Shown here: in pieces, positions 16,569-24,226 of the stretch | Numbering within the stretch: position 1 is the first letter of the stretch | Layout of the letters: the number at the start of each line of letters is the position of its first letter | Assembly: GCA_964406605.1 (NCBI GenBank) | Contig: CAYOSF010000001.1 | Location: 248,001 to 312,000, forward strand | Reading direction: 5' to 3' | Length of the DNA: 64,000 nt | Origin: CAYOSF01 sp964406605 | GTDB taxonomy: Bacteria; Chloroflexota; Dehalococcoidia; DSTF01; RBG-16-68-14 | The notes under the pieces: generated by a model | The model's database searches: none | The model's input: the letters and a program-made list of their open reading frames with translations, nothing else | Told to the model about the DNA's origin: nothing | Position numbers and translations under genes: made by a program

Positions 16569-18047
16569 GTGACCGCGAGACACTTGGTGGCCCTCGCTGC
16601 TCTGGCACTCACGCCTGCCGTGATCGTTGCGTCGGCTTCGTTGTGGCTGGGACCCGCCGCGGCGACCGGGGGCAACGCCATCGAGTCGCCGGACACCGCG
16701 GGCTTCGTCGGCTTCTTCAGCTCGGTGGCGCTCGACGAGATGGGCTACCCGGTCGTCAGCTACTACGACATGACGAATGGTGATCTGAAGGTCCTGCACT
16801 GCAACGATGCGAATTGCAGCGGCGGCGACGAGACCATCACCTCGCTCGACACGGACGGTGACGTGGGCCAGTACACCTCGCTGGCACTGGACGGGAGCGG
16901 CTACCCGGTCGTCAGCTACTACGATGCCAGCAATGGAGACCTGAAGATGCTGCACTGCAACGACCCGGATTGCAGCGGCGGCGACGAGAGCGTCACCTCG
17001 CCCGACACAGGCGGTGACGTGGGCCAGTACACCTCGCTGGCGCTGGACGGGAACGGAAACCCGGTCGTCAGCTACTGGGACGTCGCGAACGGTGACCTGA
17101 GGGTGCTGCACTGCAACGACCCGGACTGCAGCGGCGGAGACGAGAGCACTACGTCGCCCGACACCGTGGGCGTTGTCGGCTGCTTCACCTCGCTAGAGCT
17201 GGACGCGAGCGGCCACCCAGTCGTCATCTACCGAGACGGCAGCAATGTGGATCTGAAGGTTCTGCACTGCGACGATCCGAATTGCGGCAGCGGTGGCGAC
17301 AGCATCACGTCGCCCGATACTGTCGGCTACGTCGGCTACTCGGGCTCACTTGAGCTGGACGCGAGCGGCAACCCGGTGGCCAGCTACTACGACGGCACCA
17401 ACGGCGACCTCAAACTGATGCACTGCAACGACCCGAACTGCAGCGGAGACGATGAGAGCATCGTCTCACCGGACACAGGAGGGGACGTGGGCATGTTCAC
17501 CTCGCTGGCGCTGGACGCGAGCGGCAACCCGGTCGTGGGCTACTACGACGCCACGAACGAGGATCTGAAACTGCTCCACTGCGGCGACGCCGATTGCACC
17601 TCATCCAACACGCTGGTCTCACCGCACTCGGCCGGCTCCGTGGGCCAGGATACGTCTCTCACCCTGGATGGGAGCGGCAACCCAGTGGTTACGTATCATG
17701 ACGCGCCTGACTTCGATCTGTGGGTCCTTCATTGCGGCAACCCTACCTGCACGAAGGAGGCAGCCACACCCAGCCCGACCCCAACGTCCACCCCGACGCC
17801 GGCACCCGGCGGCGACGTGAACTGCGACGGCGGCGTGAACAGCATCGATGCGGCCCTTGTCCTCCAGTATGACGCCGCCGTTATCGGTTCGCTGCCCTGC
17901 CAAGAGGCCGCCGATGCAAGCCGGGACGGCGTCATCAATAGCATCGATGCCGCACTCATCCTGCAGCTTGAGGCGGGACTGATACCATCCCTGCCGTCGC
18001 AGAGAGGCGGGTCGACCGTGGCCGGCGAAATGCAGCGACGACCATGA
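16569..18047 (+). CDS. secreted seven-repeat (probable beta-propeller) protein with dockerin-like domain
   Basis: A 492-residue exported protein: signal peptide (1-35, hydrophobic core then AAATGG), seven repeats of 52 residues, a Thr/Pro linker (about 408-426), then two dockerin-like calcium loops, each with the motif D-x-N/S-x-D-G-x-x-N-SIDAAL. Every repeat has a central NPVVSYYDA strand and a Cys pair (HCNDPNC), suggesting one disulphide per blade. Seven such units fit a seven-bladed beta-propeller (inference). GTG at 16569 is chosen because AAGGAGG sits six bases upstream and it puts the signal peptide at the N-terminus; earlier ATG codons do neither. Its stop overlaps the next start as ATGA. 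Confidence 0.8.
   Translation: MTARHLVALAALALTPAVIVASASLWLGPAAATGGNAIESPDTAGFVGFFSSVALDEMGYPVVSYYDMTNGDLKVLHCNDANCSGGDETITSLDTDGDVGQYTSLALDGSGYPVVSYYDASNGDLKMLHCNDPDCSGGDESVTSPDTGGDVGQYTSLALDGNGNPVVSYWDVANGDLRVLHCNDPDCSGGDESTTSPDTVGVVGCFTSLELDASGHPVVIYRDGSNVDLKVLHCDDPNCGSGGDSITSPDTVGYVGYSGSLELDASGNPVASYYDGTNGDLKLMHCNDPNCSGDDESIVSPDTGGDVGMFTSLALDASGNPVVGYYDATNEDLKLLHCGDADCTSSNTLVSPHSAGSVGQDTSLTLDGSGNPVVTYHDAPDFDLWVLHCGNPTCTKEAATPSPTPTSTPTPAPGGDVNCDGGVNSIDAALVLQYDAAVIGSLPCQEAADASRDGVINSIDAALILQLEAGLIPSLPSQRGGSTVAGEMQRRP
16700..17760 (+). repeat. seven tandem 156-bp coding repeats
   Basis: The same codon position recurs at 16743, 16899, 17055, 17211, 17367, 17523 and 17676, that is at exact 156-bp steps with the last 153 bp. 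The copies remain alike at DNA level, indicating expansion by duplication or homogenisation. Confidence 0.9.
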
Positions 18048-19804
18048 CCAGCGAGGCCGGTCAGCAAGCGGCCTGGAGAAGGCGTTTTCTCGCGCCGGAG
18101 ATATCCGTGCCCTTGTGGGCGCGGGACGAGCCGGACCGCTTGCTCTACTCGTCGAACGAGAGCGGCAAATGGGAGCTCTACGCCTGGGATCACAGGACGG
18201 ATAGCCACCGGCAGGTCACTGATCGGCCTGAGGGTACCCATCTTGGACGGCTCGACCCCGCGGGCGAGCGGATCTGGTGGTTCGACGATGAAAGGGGAAG
18301 CGAGTTCGGGCGGTGGGTGGTCGAACCATTCGAGGGAGGCGAACGCCGGACCGTCGAATTGCCGGCTGCCTACGAGGCCGGGCTGGCCATCGCGAGCTCC
18401 TTTGCCGTCGTCGGCTTGTCGAATAGTGACGGCAGCACAGTTCATCTCGTTCGAGAGGGCGGGGCTCCTCGAACGCTGTACCAGCATCGGGAGGACGCCC
18501 ACGTGGTTGGGTTATCCCGGGACGAGTCGCTCCTGTGCATCAATCACTCGGAGCACGGCGATAGCCGTCATCCGGCACTGCGGATGCTGAACCTGGACGG
18601 CGAGGCCGTCGCGGAACTCTGGGACGGTCCGGGCAAAGGGCTCTGGGGCGTCCGTTGGTCGCCGGTTGCCGGCGATCAGCGGATACTGATCATGCACGAG
18701 CGGCAGGGTCTGCGTCGCCCGCTCGTATGGACACCCAGCAGCGACGAGGTGCTCGAACCCCATATAGACCTGCCCGGAGAGGTGGCGGCCGGCTGGTACC
18801 CGGACGCGTCGGCCCTGCTGCTGACTCACCGTTACCGCGGTCGAGACGAACTTTATCGCCTGGACTTGGAGAACGGCGGCACGGAGCAGCTCAGGATCGA
18901 GCCGGGTGCTGCTGCCTCTGCCAGGGTGCGACCCGACGGTGAGATCTGGTACTCGTGGTCGAGCTCCGCGGCACCGCCGGAAATGCGGGCGGGCGCCCGC
19001 GTCCTGCTCCACCCGCCGGGCGAGCCTGCGCCAGGAGGTGTTCGCTACTCCGATCATGACGTCGATGGAGTGCACTTCTTCCTGGCGGAGCCGGGGCGGC
19101 CCAGACCGCATCCGACCATCTTCGTCGTCCACGGCGGTCCCGCGGGTGTGGACTGGGACGCGTTCTCGCCGCGCAACCAGGCCTGGGTCGACCACGGCTT
19201 CGCAGTGGTGCTGGTCAACTACCGGGGGAGCGGCGGGTACGGGCAGGCATGGCGCGATGCGCTGGAGGGCAACCCCGGCCTTACGGAGCTGGAGGACATC
19301 GACAAGGTGCACGACTGGGTCGTTGCCAATGGGATGGCCGAGCGGGAGCGGGTTGTTCTTGCCGGAGCGTCCTGGGGCGGGTACCTGACGCTGCTGGGCT
19401 TGGGCACCCAGCCCGAGCGGTGGTCGCTCGGGATCGCCGTCGTGCCGGTGGCCGACTACGTGGCGGCCTTCGAGGACGAGATGGAGCCGCTGAAGGCCTT
19501 CGACCGGGCGCTGTTCGGCGGCTCGCCGGAAGAGATCCCGGACGTGTACAAGGAGCGGTCGCCCATCACGTACGTGGACCGCGTGCGGGTGCCGGTGCTG
19601 ATCCTCGCGGGTGAGAACGATCCCCGCTGCCCGGTCCGCCAGATCGATAACTACATCGCAAGGCTGGCGGAACTGGGCAAGCCGCACGAGGTCTATCGGT
19701 ACGAGGCCGGCCACGGTTCGCTGGTGATGGAGGAGCGGATCCGGCAGGTGGAAGTGCAGCTTTCCTTCGCCGCGCGGCATCTCGGTACGCGGCCGCCGCA
19801 ATAG
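18044..19804 (+). CDS. S9-family peptidase (prolyl oligopeptidase/acylaminoacyl peptidase type)
   Basis: A 586-residue serine peptidase with an N-terminal propeller domain (about 20-330) and a C-terminal alpha/beta hydrolase domain. The triad is visible as Ser in GASWGGYL, Asp in GENDPRCP and His in EAGHGS, with the oxyanion segment HGGPAG. No signal peptide is present, so it should act in the cytosol on short peptides. The ATG at 18044 overlaps the upstream stop (ATGA), so translation is coupled to the secreted propeller-dockerin protein, an odd pairing of an exported and an apparently cytosolic product. Confidence 0.9.
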   Translation: MTSEAGQQAAWRRRFLAPEISVPLWARDEPDRLLYSSNESGKWELYAWDHRTDSHRQVTDRPEGTHLGRLDPAGERIWWFDDERGSEFGRWVVEPFEGGERRTVELPAAYEAGLAIASSFAVVGLSNSDGSTVHLVREGGAPRTLYQHREDAHVVGLSRDESLLCINHSEHGDSRHPALRMLNLDGEAVAELWDGPGKGLWGVRWSPVAGDQRILIMHERQGLRRPLVWTPSSDEVLEPHIDLPGEVAAGWYPDASALLLTHRYRGRDELYRLDLENGGTEQLRIEPGAAASARVRPDGEIWYSWSSSAAPPEMRAGARVLLHPPGEPAPGGVRYSDHDVDGVHFFLAEPGRPRPHPTIFVVHGGPAGVDWDAFSPRNQAWVDHGFAVVLVNYRGSGGYGQAWRDALEGNPGLTELEDIDKVHDWVVANGMAERERVVLAGASWGGYLTLLGLGTQPERWSLGIAVVPVADYVAAFEDEMEPLKAFDRALFGGSPEEIPDVYKERSPITYVDRVRVPVLILAGENDPRCPVRQIDNYIARLAELGKPHEVYRYEAGHGSLVMEERIRQVEVQLSFAARHLGTRPPQ

Positions 19805-19812
19805 CGCGGGGT

Positions 19813-22800
19813 CTACCGGAAGCTGTGCGTGCGCTCGTGGGGCACGCGGGCGTCATCGAGCGGCAGCCGCTCCATGCGCTGCGTGACGACGTTGACCGCG
19901 CGCTCCTGCCGCTCGATGTGGCCGTGGACGATGAGGGCGCCCGCCTCGGTGACGAGCTGCTTGTAGCGCCGGACCAGGCCCGGGTTGGTGATGACGTTGA
20001 TCAGCCCGTAGCGGTCTTCCAGCGTGTGGAAGACGAATCCCTTCGCGGTCTCCGGCGCTTGGCGGACGGCGACGAAACCGGCGACCGTCACCTTCGTTCC
20101 GTGTTCGAGCCGCTCGACGATGTGGCTGGGCGTGATGCCTTCGTGCAATGCGCCCGTGGCCAGGTCCGTGATGTGGCCGCGCGTGGAGACGGCGCCCTCC
20201 GTGAGGACGAGGTCCTCGCGCACCCGCTCGCCGTCGTTCATCTCCAGTAGCGTCACCATCTCGGCTTCGTAGGGGAGAGCGAGGGGAGACTGCGCGCCCA
20301 GGGGCTGGTAAAAGAGACCGAGCTGCCAGAGCAGCTCTCGCTCGTGGAGTCCGGTGAAGGCGAAGGCGCCGAGACGGATCAAGTGTTCGATCGGCTCCCG
20401 GGGGAGGCGGGTGCGATGCCAGAAGTCCCAGAGGGAGAGGTAGAGGCCCCGATCTGAGCTTGCCGAACCGTTGTGTCCCGGCGGAGTGTAGTGGGTGCTC
20501 TGGGCAGCGGGCTCCTCCGTCATTCTGAGCGCCAGCGAAGGATCCGGCCTTTGTGGAGAGGAGGCTTTCGAAGGGCTAGACCCTTCGCTTCGCTCAGGGT
20601 GACCGAGGGTTTGATGCGCCTCCTCGTCCAATCGCTTGAGGGCCGCCTCGCCGATTCCCTTGACATAATTGAACCCGAGACGGATCGCATCATCTTTCCC
20701 CTCGGCGGGCGGGCTCTCGATGATGCATTCCGAGCGGCTGCGGTTGACGTCGACGCCCAGGATCTCGACGCCGTTGCGGCGCGCCTCGTTGACGACGACG
20801 CCGGGGCTGTAGAAGCCGAAGGGCCACTCGTTGAGCCAGGCGCAGTAGAACTCCAGTGGGTAGTAGCGCTTCACCCAGGCGAGCTTGCCGGCCGTCTCCG
20901 CCATCGCCGCGGCGTGCGCCTTGGGGAAGCCGAACTCGGCGAAGGCGAGGATCTTGCCGAAGATGCGCTGGGCCGTCGCCTCGTCCACCAGGCCCTTCTG
21001 GCGGGCGCTCTCCAGGAACGTCTCCCGCAGCCGCTCCATCTCCTCCCGCGAGCGCTTGCGACTCATCGCGCGGCGCAGGCTCTCGGCCTGGCCCGCCGTG
21101 AAGCCGGCGACGGCCATCGCTACCTCCAGGACCTGCTCCTGGAAGACGATGACGCCTTTGGTCTCGCTCAAGATCGGCTCCAGGCACTCGTGGTCATAGG
21201 TGACCGGCTCCGCGCCCTGGCAGCGCAGGATGTAGGGGTTGACGGCGCCGCCCTGGATGGGACCAGGCCGGATGAGGGCGACCTGGATCACCAGGTCCTC
21301 GATGGAGCTGATCTTGAGGCGCAGGATCGCCTGGAGCTGGGCGCGGCTCTGGATCTGGACGATACCCAGGATGTCGCCGCGCTGGATCATCTCATAGACC
21401 TGCGGGTCGTCGAGGGGGACGCGCACGGGGTCGATGCGGCGGCCGTGGCGCTCCTCGATGAGCTGGAGGGAGCGGTAGAGGTGGCCCAGGCTGGGGTAGC
21501 CGAGGAAGTCCATCTTGATGAAGCCGGCGTCGGCCACGGAGTCCTTGTCCCACTGGCAGATGTAGCGGCCGTCCATAGCCGAGGGCTGGACCGGCACCTG
21601 CTCGACGATCGGGGTGCTGGAGATGATGACGCCGCCGGAGTGCTGGCTGAGGTGGCGGGGCTTGCCGCGCAACTCCTCTACCAACCGCACGAACTCGCGC
21701 CAGACCGGCGCGTGCATCCGGCTCCGGAACTCAGGCATCGCCTGCATCTCCTCGACCAGGGAGTGAGCGAAGCGACGCCGCATCCGTTTGGCCAGCTTGT
21801 CGACGTCGGCCTCCGGCAGCCCCAGGGCTTTGCCCACGTCGCGGATCGCCATCGGGTAGCGATAGGTGATGACGTTGGCGACGAGCGCCGCCCGCTCCGT
21901 GCCGTAGGTGGCGAAGACGTGCTCGAACATCCGCTCGCGGGCGTCGCGGGCGAAGTCGAGGTCGATGTCGGGCACGTCCTCCTTCTGGCGGGCTTCATTG
22001 AGGAAGCGGCCGACGAAGAGATCGTACTTGATCGGGTCGATGCCGGAGAGTCCCAGCAGGTAGCAGACCAGAGACCCGACGGAGGAGCCCCGGCCCCGGG
22101 CCGGCAGCTCGTGTTCGTGGGCGTAGCGCATCAGCTCCCAGTTGCGCAGGAAGAAGCCGGCCTGGCCGGCCTGCCGGATCAGGTCCAGCTCGTGGCGGAG
22201 TCGATCTTTCACTTTGGGCGCGGCCCAGCCGTAGAGCTCGCGGGCGCTGGCGAGGCAGACCTCCTCGAGGAACTCGTCGGCTGTCCTGCCCGCGGGCGCT
22301 TCGAAGTCGGGAAAGCGATAGGTCAGGTCGCGGGTGAGGTCAAAGCCCTGCCCTGAGCTTGTCGAAGGGGCCTGGGGCGCGCCCTGAGCGAAGCCGAAGG
22401 GCGGCTGGTTGTTATTCTCTGGGGTGGGGTTGGCGCTGTAGGGGCCGGATTCTTCGCTTCGCTCAGAATGACAGTTGGGAACGCAGCGCTCGGCGATGAC
22501 GAGGGTGTTGCTGATCGCCTCCGGCAGGTCGGCGAAGAGGGCGGTCATCTCCTGCGGCGGCTTCAGGTAGAACTCCGCGTTCTTGCGACGCAGCCGCTCC
22601 GAGGCGTCCAGCGTGGTGCGGTGGCGCACGGCCACCAGCACGTCCTGAAGTCGATGGCGGGCGCGCTCGTGGTAGTGGACGTTGTTGGTGGCGACGACGC
22701 CCAGGCCGAGATCCCGGGCCAGCGCCACGAGGCCCCGGTTGCGGGGCCGGTCGCCGTAGACCAAGTTGTCCTGGAGCTCGATCCAGAAGCCCTCCCGGCC

Positions 22801-23304
22801 GAACAGATCCAGGTAGCGGCCGGCGGCCCGGTGCGCGCCTTCGATGTCTCCGGCGGCGACGAGGCGGGGCACCTCGCCCTGCCGACAGCCGGAGAGGGCG
22901 ATGAGCCCCTCGGTGTGTCCGGCGAGGGCTTCCGGGTCGAGGACGGGCTCGTCACGCGGGCTGGAGAGATGGGCCTGCGAGAGGAGGCGGCTCAGGTTGG
23001 CGTAGCCGCGCGGCGTCTCAGCGAGCAGAGTGAGGTGATGACTTGTAGGGGCGCACGATTGTGCGTCCCTACCTGGCGATGTGCCACCACGAAGGGTCAC
23101 CTCGGCGCCGATGATCGGGCGGACGCCCCACTCCTTGGCCGCCTGGGCGAACTCCATTGCGCCGGCCAGGCCGTCGTGGTCGGTGAGCGCAAGCGCCGGG
23201 TAGCCGAGCCGGCGCGCCTCGAGCACCAGTTCGAGCGGCGTGGAGGCGCCTTCCCGGAAGGAGAAGCAGGAATGGCAGTGGAGCTCAACGTAGGATGTGT
23301 TCAT
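19813..23304 (-). CDS. dnaE2: error-prone DNA polymerase DnaE2 with repeat-derived insertions
   Basis: A C-family polymerase of 1163 residues: PHP domain with HCHS at 9-12, palm with PDIDLDF, finger and clamp-binding regions, and the DnaE2-type end (OB fold, then a basic tail closing HERTHSFR). It carries out SOS translesion synthesis with ImuB. Typical DnaE2 is roughly 1050-1100 residues; the excess comes from three in-frame inserts derived from interspersed repeats (at 20515-20610, 22350-22475 and 23045-23072), one of which translates as CHSERSEES. No stop codon results. The 5' side is separated from an SOS promoter by a toxin-antitoxin module. Confidence 0.93.
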   Translation of the reverse strand: MNTSYVELHCHSCFSFREGASTPLELVLEARRLGYPALALTDHDGLAGAMEFAQAAKEWGVRPIIGAEVTLRGGTSPGRDAQSCAPTSHHLTLLAETPRGYANLSRLLSQAHLSSPRDEPVLDPEALAGHTEGLIALSGCRQGEVPRLVAAGDIEGAHRAAGRYLDLFGREGFWIELQDNLVYGDRPRNRGLVALARDLGLGVVATNNVHYHERARHRLQDVLVAVRHRTTLDASERLRRKNAEFYLKPPQEMTALFADLPEAISNTLVIAERCVPNCHSERSEESGPYSANPTPENNNQPPFGFAQGAPQAPSTSSGQGFDLTRDLTYRFPDFEAPAGRTADEFLEEVCLASARELYGWAAPKVKDRLRHELDLIRQAGQAGFFLRNWELMRYAHEHELPARGRGSSVGSLVCYLLGLSGIDPIKYDLFVGRFLNEARQKEDVPDIDLDFARDARERMFEHVFATYGTERAALVANVITYRYPMAIRDVGKALGLPEADVDKLAKRMRRRFAHSLVEEMQAMPEFRSRMHAPVWREFVRLVEELRGKPRHLSQHSGGVIISSTPIVEQVPVQPSAMDGRYICQWDKDSVADAGFIKMDFLGYPSLGHLYRSLQLIEERHGRRIDPVRVPLDDPQVYEMIQRGDILGIVQIQSRAQLQAILRLKISSIEDLVIQVALIRPGPIQGGAVNPYILRCQGAEPVTYDHECLEPILSETKGVIVFQEQVLEVAMAVAGFTAGQAESLRRAMSRKRSREEMERLRETFLESARQKGLVDEATAQRIFGKILAFAEFGFPKAHAAAMAETAGKLAWVKRYYPLEFYCAWLNEWPFGFYSPGVVVNEARRNGVEILGVDVNRSRSECIIESPPAEGKDDAIRLGFNYVKGIGEAALKRLDEEAHQTLGHPERSEGSSPSKASSPQRPDPSLALRMTEEPAAQSTHYTPPGHNGSASSDRGLYLSLWDFWHRTRLPREPIEHLIRLGAFAFTGLHERELLWQLGLFYQPLGAQSPLALPYEAEMVTLLEMNDGERVREDLVLTEGAVSTRGHITDLATGALHEGITPSHIVERLEHGTKVTVAGFVAVRQAPETAKGFVFHTLEDRYGLINVITNPGLVRRYKQLVTEAGALIVHGHIERQERAVNVVTQRMERLPLDDARVPHERTHSFR
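20515..20610 (-). repeat. interspersed repeat inside dnaE2 (insert 3)
   Basis: About 95 bp bounded by TCATTCTGAGCG and CGCTTCGCTCAGGGTGA, complementary-type repeat ends of an interspersed element. Read in the dnaE2 frame it gives HPERSEGS ... PSLALRMTEE, low-complexity residues that break the polymerase sequence just before the GLYLSLWDFW segment. Confidence 0.75.
22350..22475 (-). repeat. interspersed repeat inside dnaE2 (insert 2)
   Basis: A 125-bp stretch containing CCCTGAGCTTGTCGAAGG, GCCCTGAGCGAAGCCGAAG and TTCGCTTCGCTCAGAATGAC, three variants of one palindromic repeat family. In the dnaE2 frame it encodes a run from CHSERSEES to TSSGQGF, about 42 residues with no place in the polymerase fold. 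Confidence 0.8.
23045..23072. repeat. 28-bp palindromic repeat inside dnaE2 (insert 1)
   Basis: GTAGGGGCGCAC and GTGCGTCCCTAC form 12-base arms with one G-T mismatch around four bases. This is a palindromic repeat type widespread in environmental bacterial genomes. It lies in the PHP domain coding region and, with flanking bases, adds about 17 residues (GTSPGRDAQSCAPTSHH) between strand segments VTLRG and LTLLAE. Confidence 0.75.
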
Positions 23305-23305
23305 C

Positions 23306-23332
23306 GGTATACAGTGATGCCGATCTGGTATA
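23306..23332 (+). promoter_or_regulatory. direct-repeat operator candidate between dnaE2 and the antitoxin
   Basis: GGTATA occurs at 23306-23311 and 23327-23332, 21 bp (two helical turns) apart, in an AT-rich stretch with a TATACT -10-like element (23331-23336). Autoregulation by the AbrB/MazE-type antitoxin is the likely role. The first half-site is two bases from the dnaE2 start codon, so binding could also affect dnaE2. Confidence 0.4.
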
Positions 23333-23369
23333 TACTAATGGTGACCTTGTATTAACTGAGAGGTGCATC

Positions 23370-23645
23370 GTGGCTATCGCAACTATCTCTGCCAAGGGGT
23401 GGGTCGTCATCCCGCAGGAAATCCGCAAGCGGTACGGCCTGAAAAAGGGCGACAAGGTTCATATCATCGACTACGCCGGGCGTATCGCCATCGTCCCTGC
23501 TCTCAAGGACCCGGTCCGACAAGCACGAGGGATGCTCAGGGGTGGGCCCTCGCTGACAAAGGCGCTGCTGGAGGAGCGTCGCTGGGAGCTGGAGAAGGAA
23601 GAGCGGAAGCTCCAGCGCTGGTCGGGCGATGCCAAGGCACAGTAG
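23370..23645 (+). CDS. AbrB/MazE-type antitoxin
   Basis: A 91-residue protein whose N-terminus is a swapped-hairpin AbrB domain: ISAKGWVVIPQEIRKRYGLKKGDKV, then a charged C-terminal helix that would bind the toxin. The start is GTG at 23370, with TGAGAGG six bases upstream; the longer frame from 23295 runs across dnaE2's 5' end and lacks the fold. It neutralises the PIN toxin encoded four bases downstream and presumably represses the pair. The base composition is lower in GC than its neighbours, consistent with acquisition. Confidence 0.85.
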   Translation: MAIATISAKGWVVIPQEIRKRYGLKKGDKVHIIDYAGRIAIVPALKDPVRQARGMLRGGPSLTKALLEERRWELEKEERKLQRWSGDAKAQ

Positions 23646-23649
23646 TCCC

Positions 23650-24069
23650 ATGCCGGTCCGATTTGTGCTGGATTCTTTCGCGGTAATGGCGCTCTTGCTG
23701 GACGAGCAGGGAGCGGCCAGAGTCGAGGAGCTGCTAGAAGGGGCTGGCATGGGAGAGCATGAACTATACATAACGGTCGTCAATCTGGGGGAGGTTCTCT
23801 ACACGTTCGAGAACCGACGCGATATGGAGGCCGCTCAGGAGGCGCTGGCCTTTGTTGACCAATCGCCTATCGAGATCGTAGAAGTCGATCGATCTCTGGC
23901 CCTGAACGCGGCACGGCTGAAGGCGACGACGGGGATGGGCTACGTCGACTGTTTTGTCGCGGGCTGCGCTCAGCGCCTGGATGCTGCCGTCGTCACCGGC
24001 GACCCTGACTTCCGGCGAGTCGAGGATCTGGTGGCCATCGAGTGGTTGCCAGGGGCTGAGGAGGAGTAG
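23650..24069 (+). CDS. PIN-domain toxin (VapC-like ribonuclease)
   Basis: A 139-residue PIN domain with the acidic metal site: Asp8 (VLDSFAV), Glu48 (NLGEVLY), Asp100 (GYVDCFVAG) and Asp118/Asp120 (GDPDF). PIN toxins cleave RNA, often tRNA or rRNA, with Mg2+. ATG at 23650 follows the antitoxin stop by four bases; an ATG at 23629 would overlap the antitoxin and give eight extra residues. Its last codons abut the decayed dnaE2 fragment described next, so the module's right boundary lies close to the toxin stop. Confidence 0.87.
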   Translation: MPVRFVLDSFAVMALLLDEQGAARVEELLEGAGMGEHELYITVVNLGEVLYTFENRRDMEAAQEALAFVDQSPIEIVEVDRSLALNAARLKATTGMGYVDCFVAGCAQRLDAAVVTGDPDFRRVEDLVAIEWLPGAEEE

Positions 24070-24081
24070 TGGCTCTCGCAG

Positions 24082-24150
24082 GAGACCCAGCGGTGTCGAG
24101 GCGTTCTGCCAGAGGGAGAAGCAGCGGCAGTGAAGTTGGCCGTAGGTCAC
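24082..24150 (-). pseudogene. decayed 5' fragment of a dnaE2 gene
   Basis: Reading leftward from GTG at 24150 gives TYGQLHCRCFSLWQNASTPL, which matches the start of the intact DnaE2 (TSYVELHCHSCFSFREGASTPL) residue for residue, with one codon deleted; the DNA is also similar (shared CTACG, CTGCTTCTCC and ACGCCTC blocks). Homology ends just before the toxin stop region. It has no continuation and sits directly behind an SOS-type promoter, so it appears to be the former 5' end of dnaE2, or of a related copy, cut off by the toxin-antitoxin module. Confidence 0.65.
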
Positions 24151-24156
24151 GGATCA

Positions 24157-24185
24157 ATGATAGCGAACACATGTTCTATCCGCAA
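24157..24185 (-). promoter_or_regulatory. SOS promoter facing dnaE2
   Basis: On the minus strand TTGCGG (24180-24185), a 17-bp spacer and TATCAT (24157-24162). The spacer holds GAACATGTGTTC, the GAAC-N4-GTTC core of the Gram-positive LexA box; the minus-strand AGAACATGTGTTCG matches the usual consensus at all but one outer base. The predicted start point (about 24150) coincides with the GTG of the dnaE2 fragment, implying a leaderless message in the original arrangement. The design is nearly identical to the imuB promoter. Confidence 0.65.
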
Positions 24186-24226
24186 CCCCGACGGGACGGC
24201 ATTGCAGTAGGGGATACCGCTCAGCC

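Noticed and set aside
16700..17760. Tandem repeats considered as a CRISPR array
   Set aside because: The units are 156 bp, contiguous without unique spacers, and in frame within a secreted protein; they are coding repeats.
20473..22356. 627-codon open frame on the plus strand opposite dnaE2
   Set aside because: It mirrors dnaE2 codons and translates to low-complexity Asp/Ala/Leu-rich sequence without domains; dnaE2 motifs on the other strand are unambiguous.
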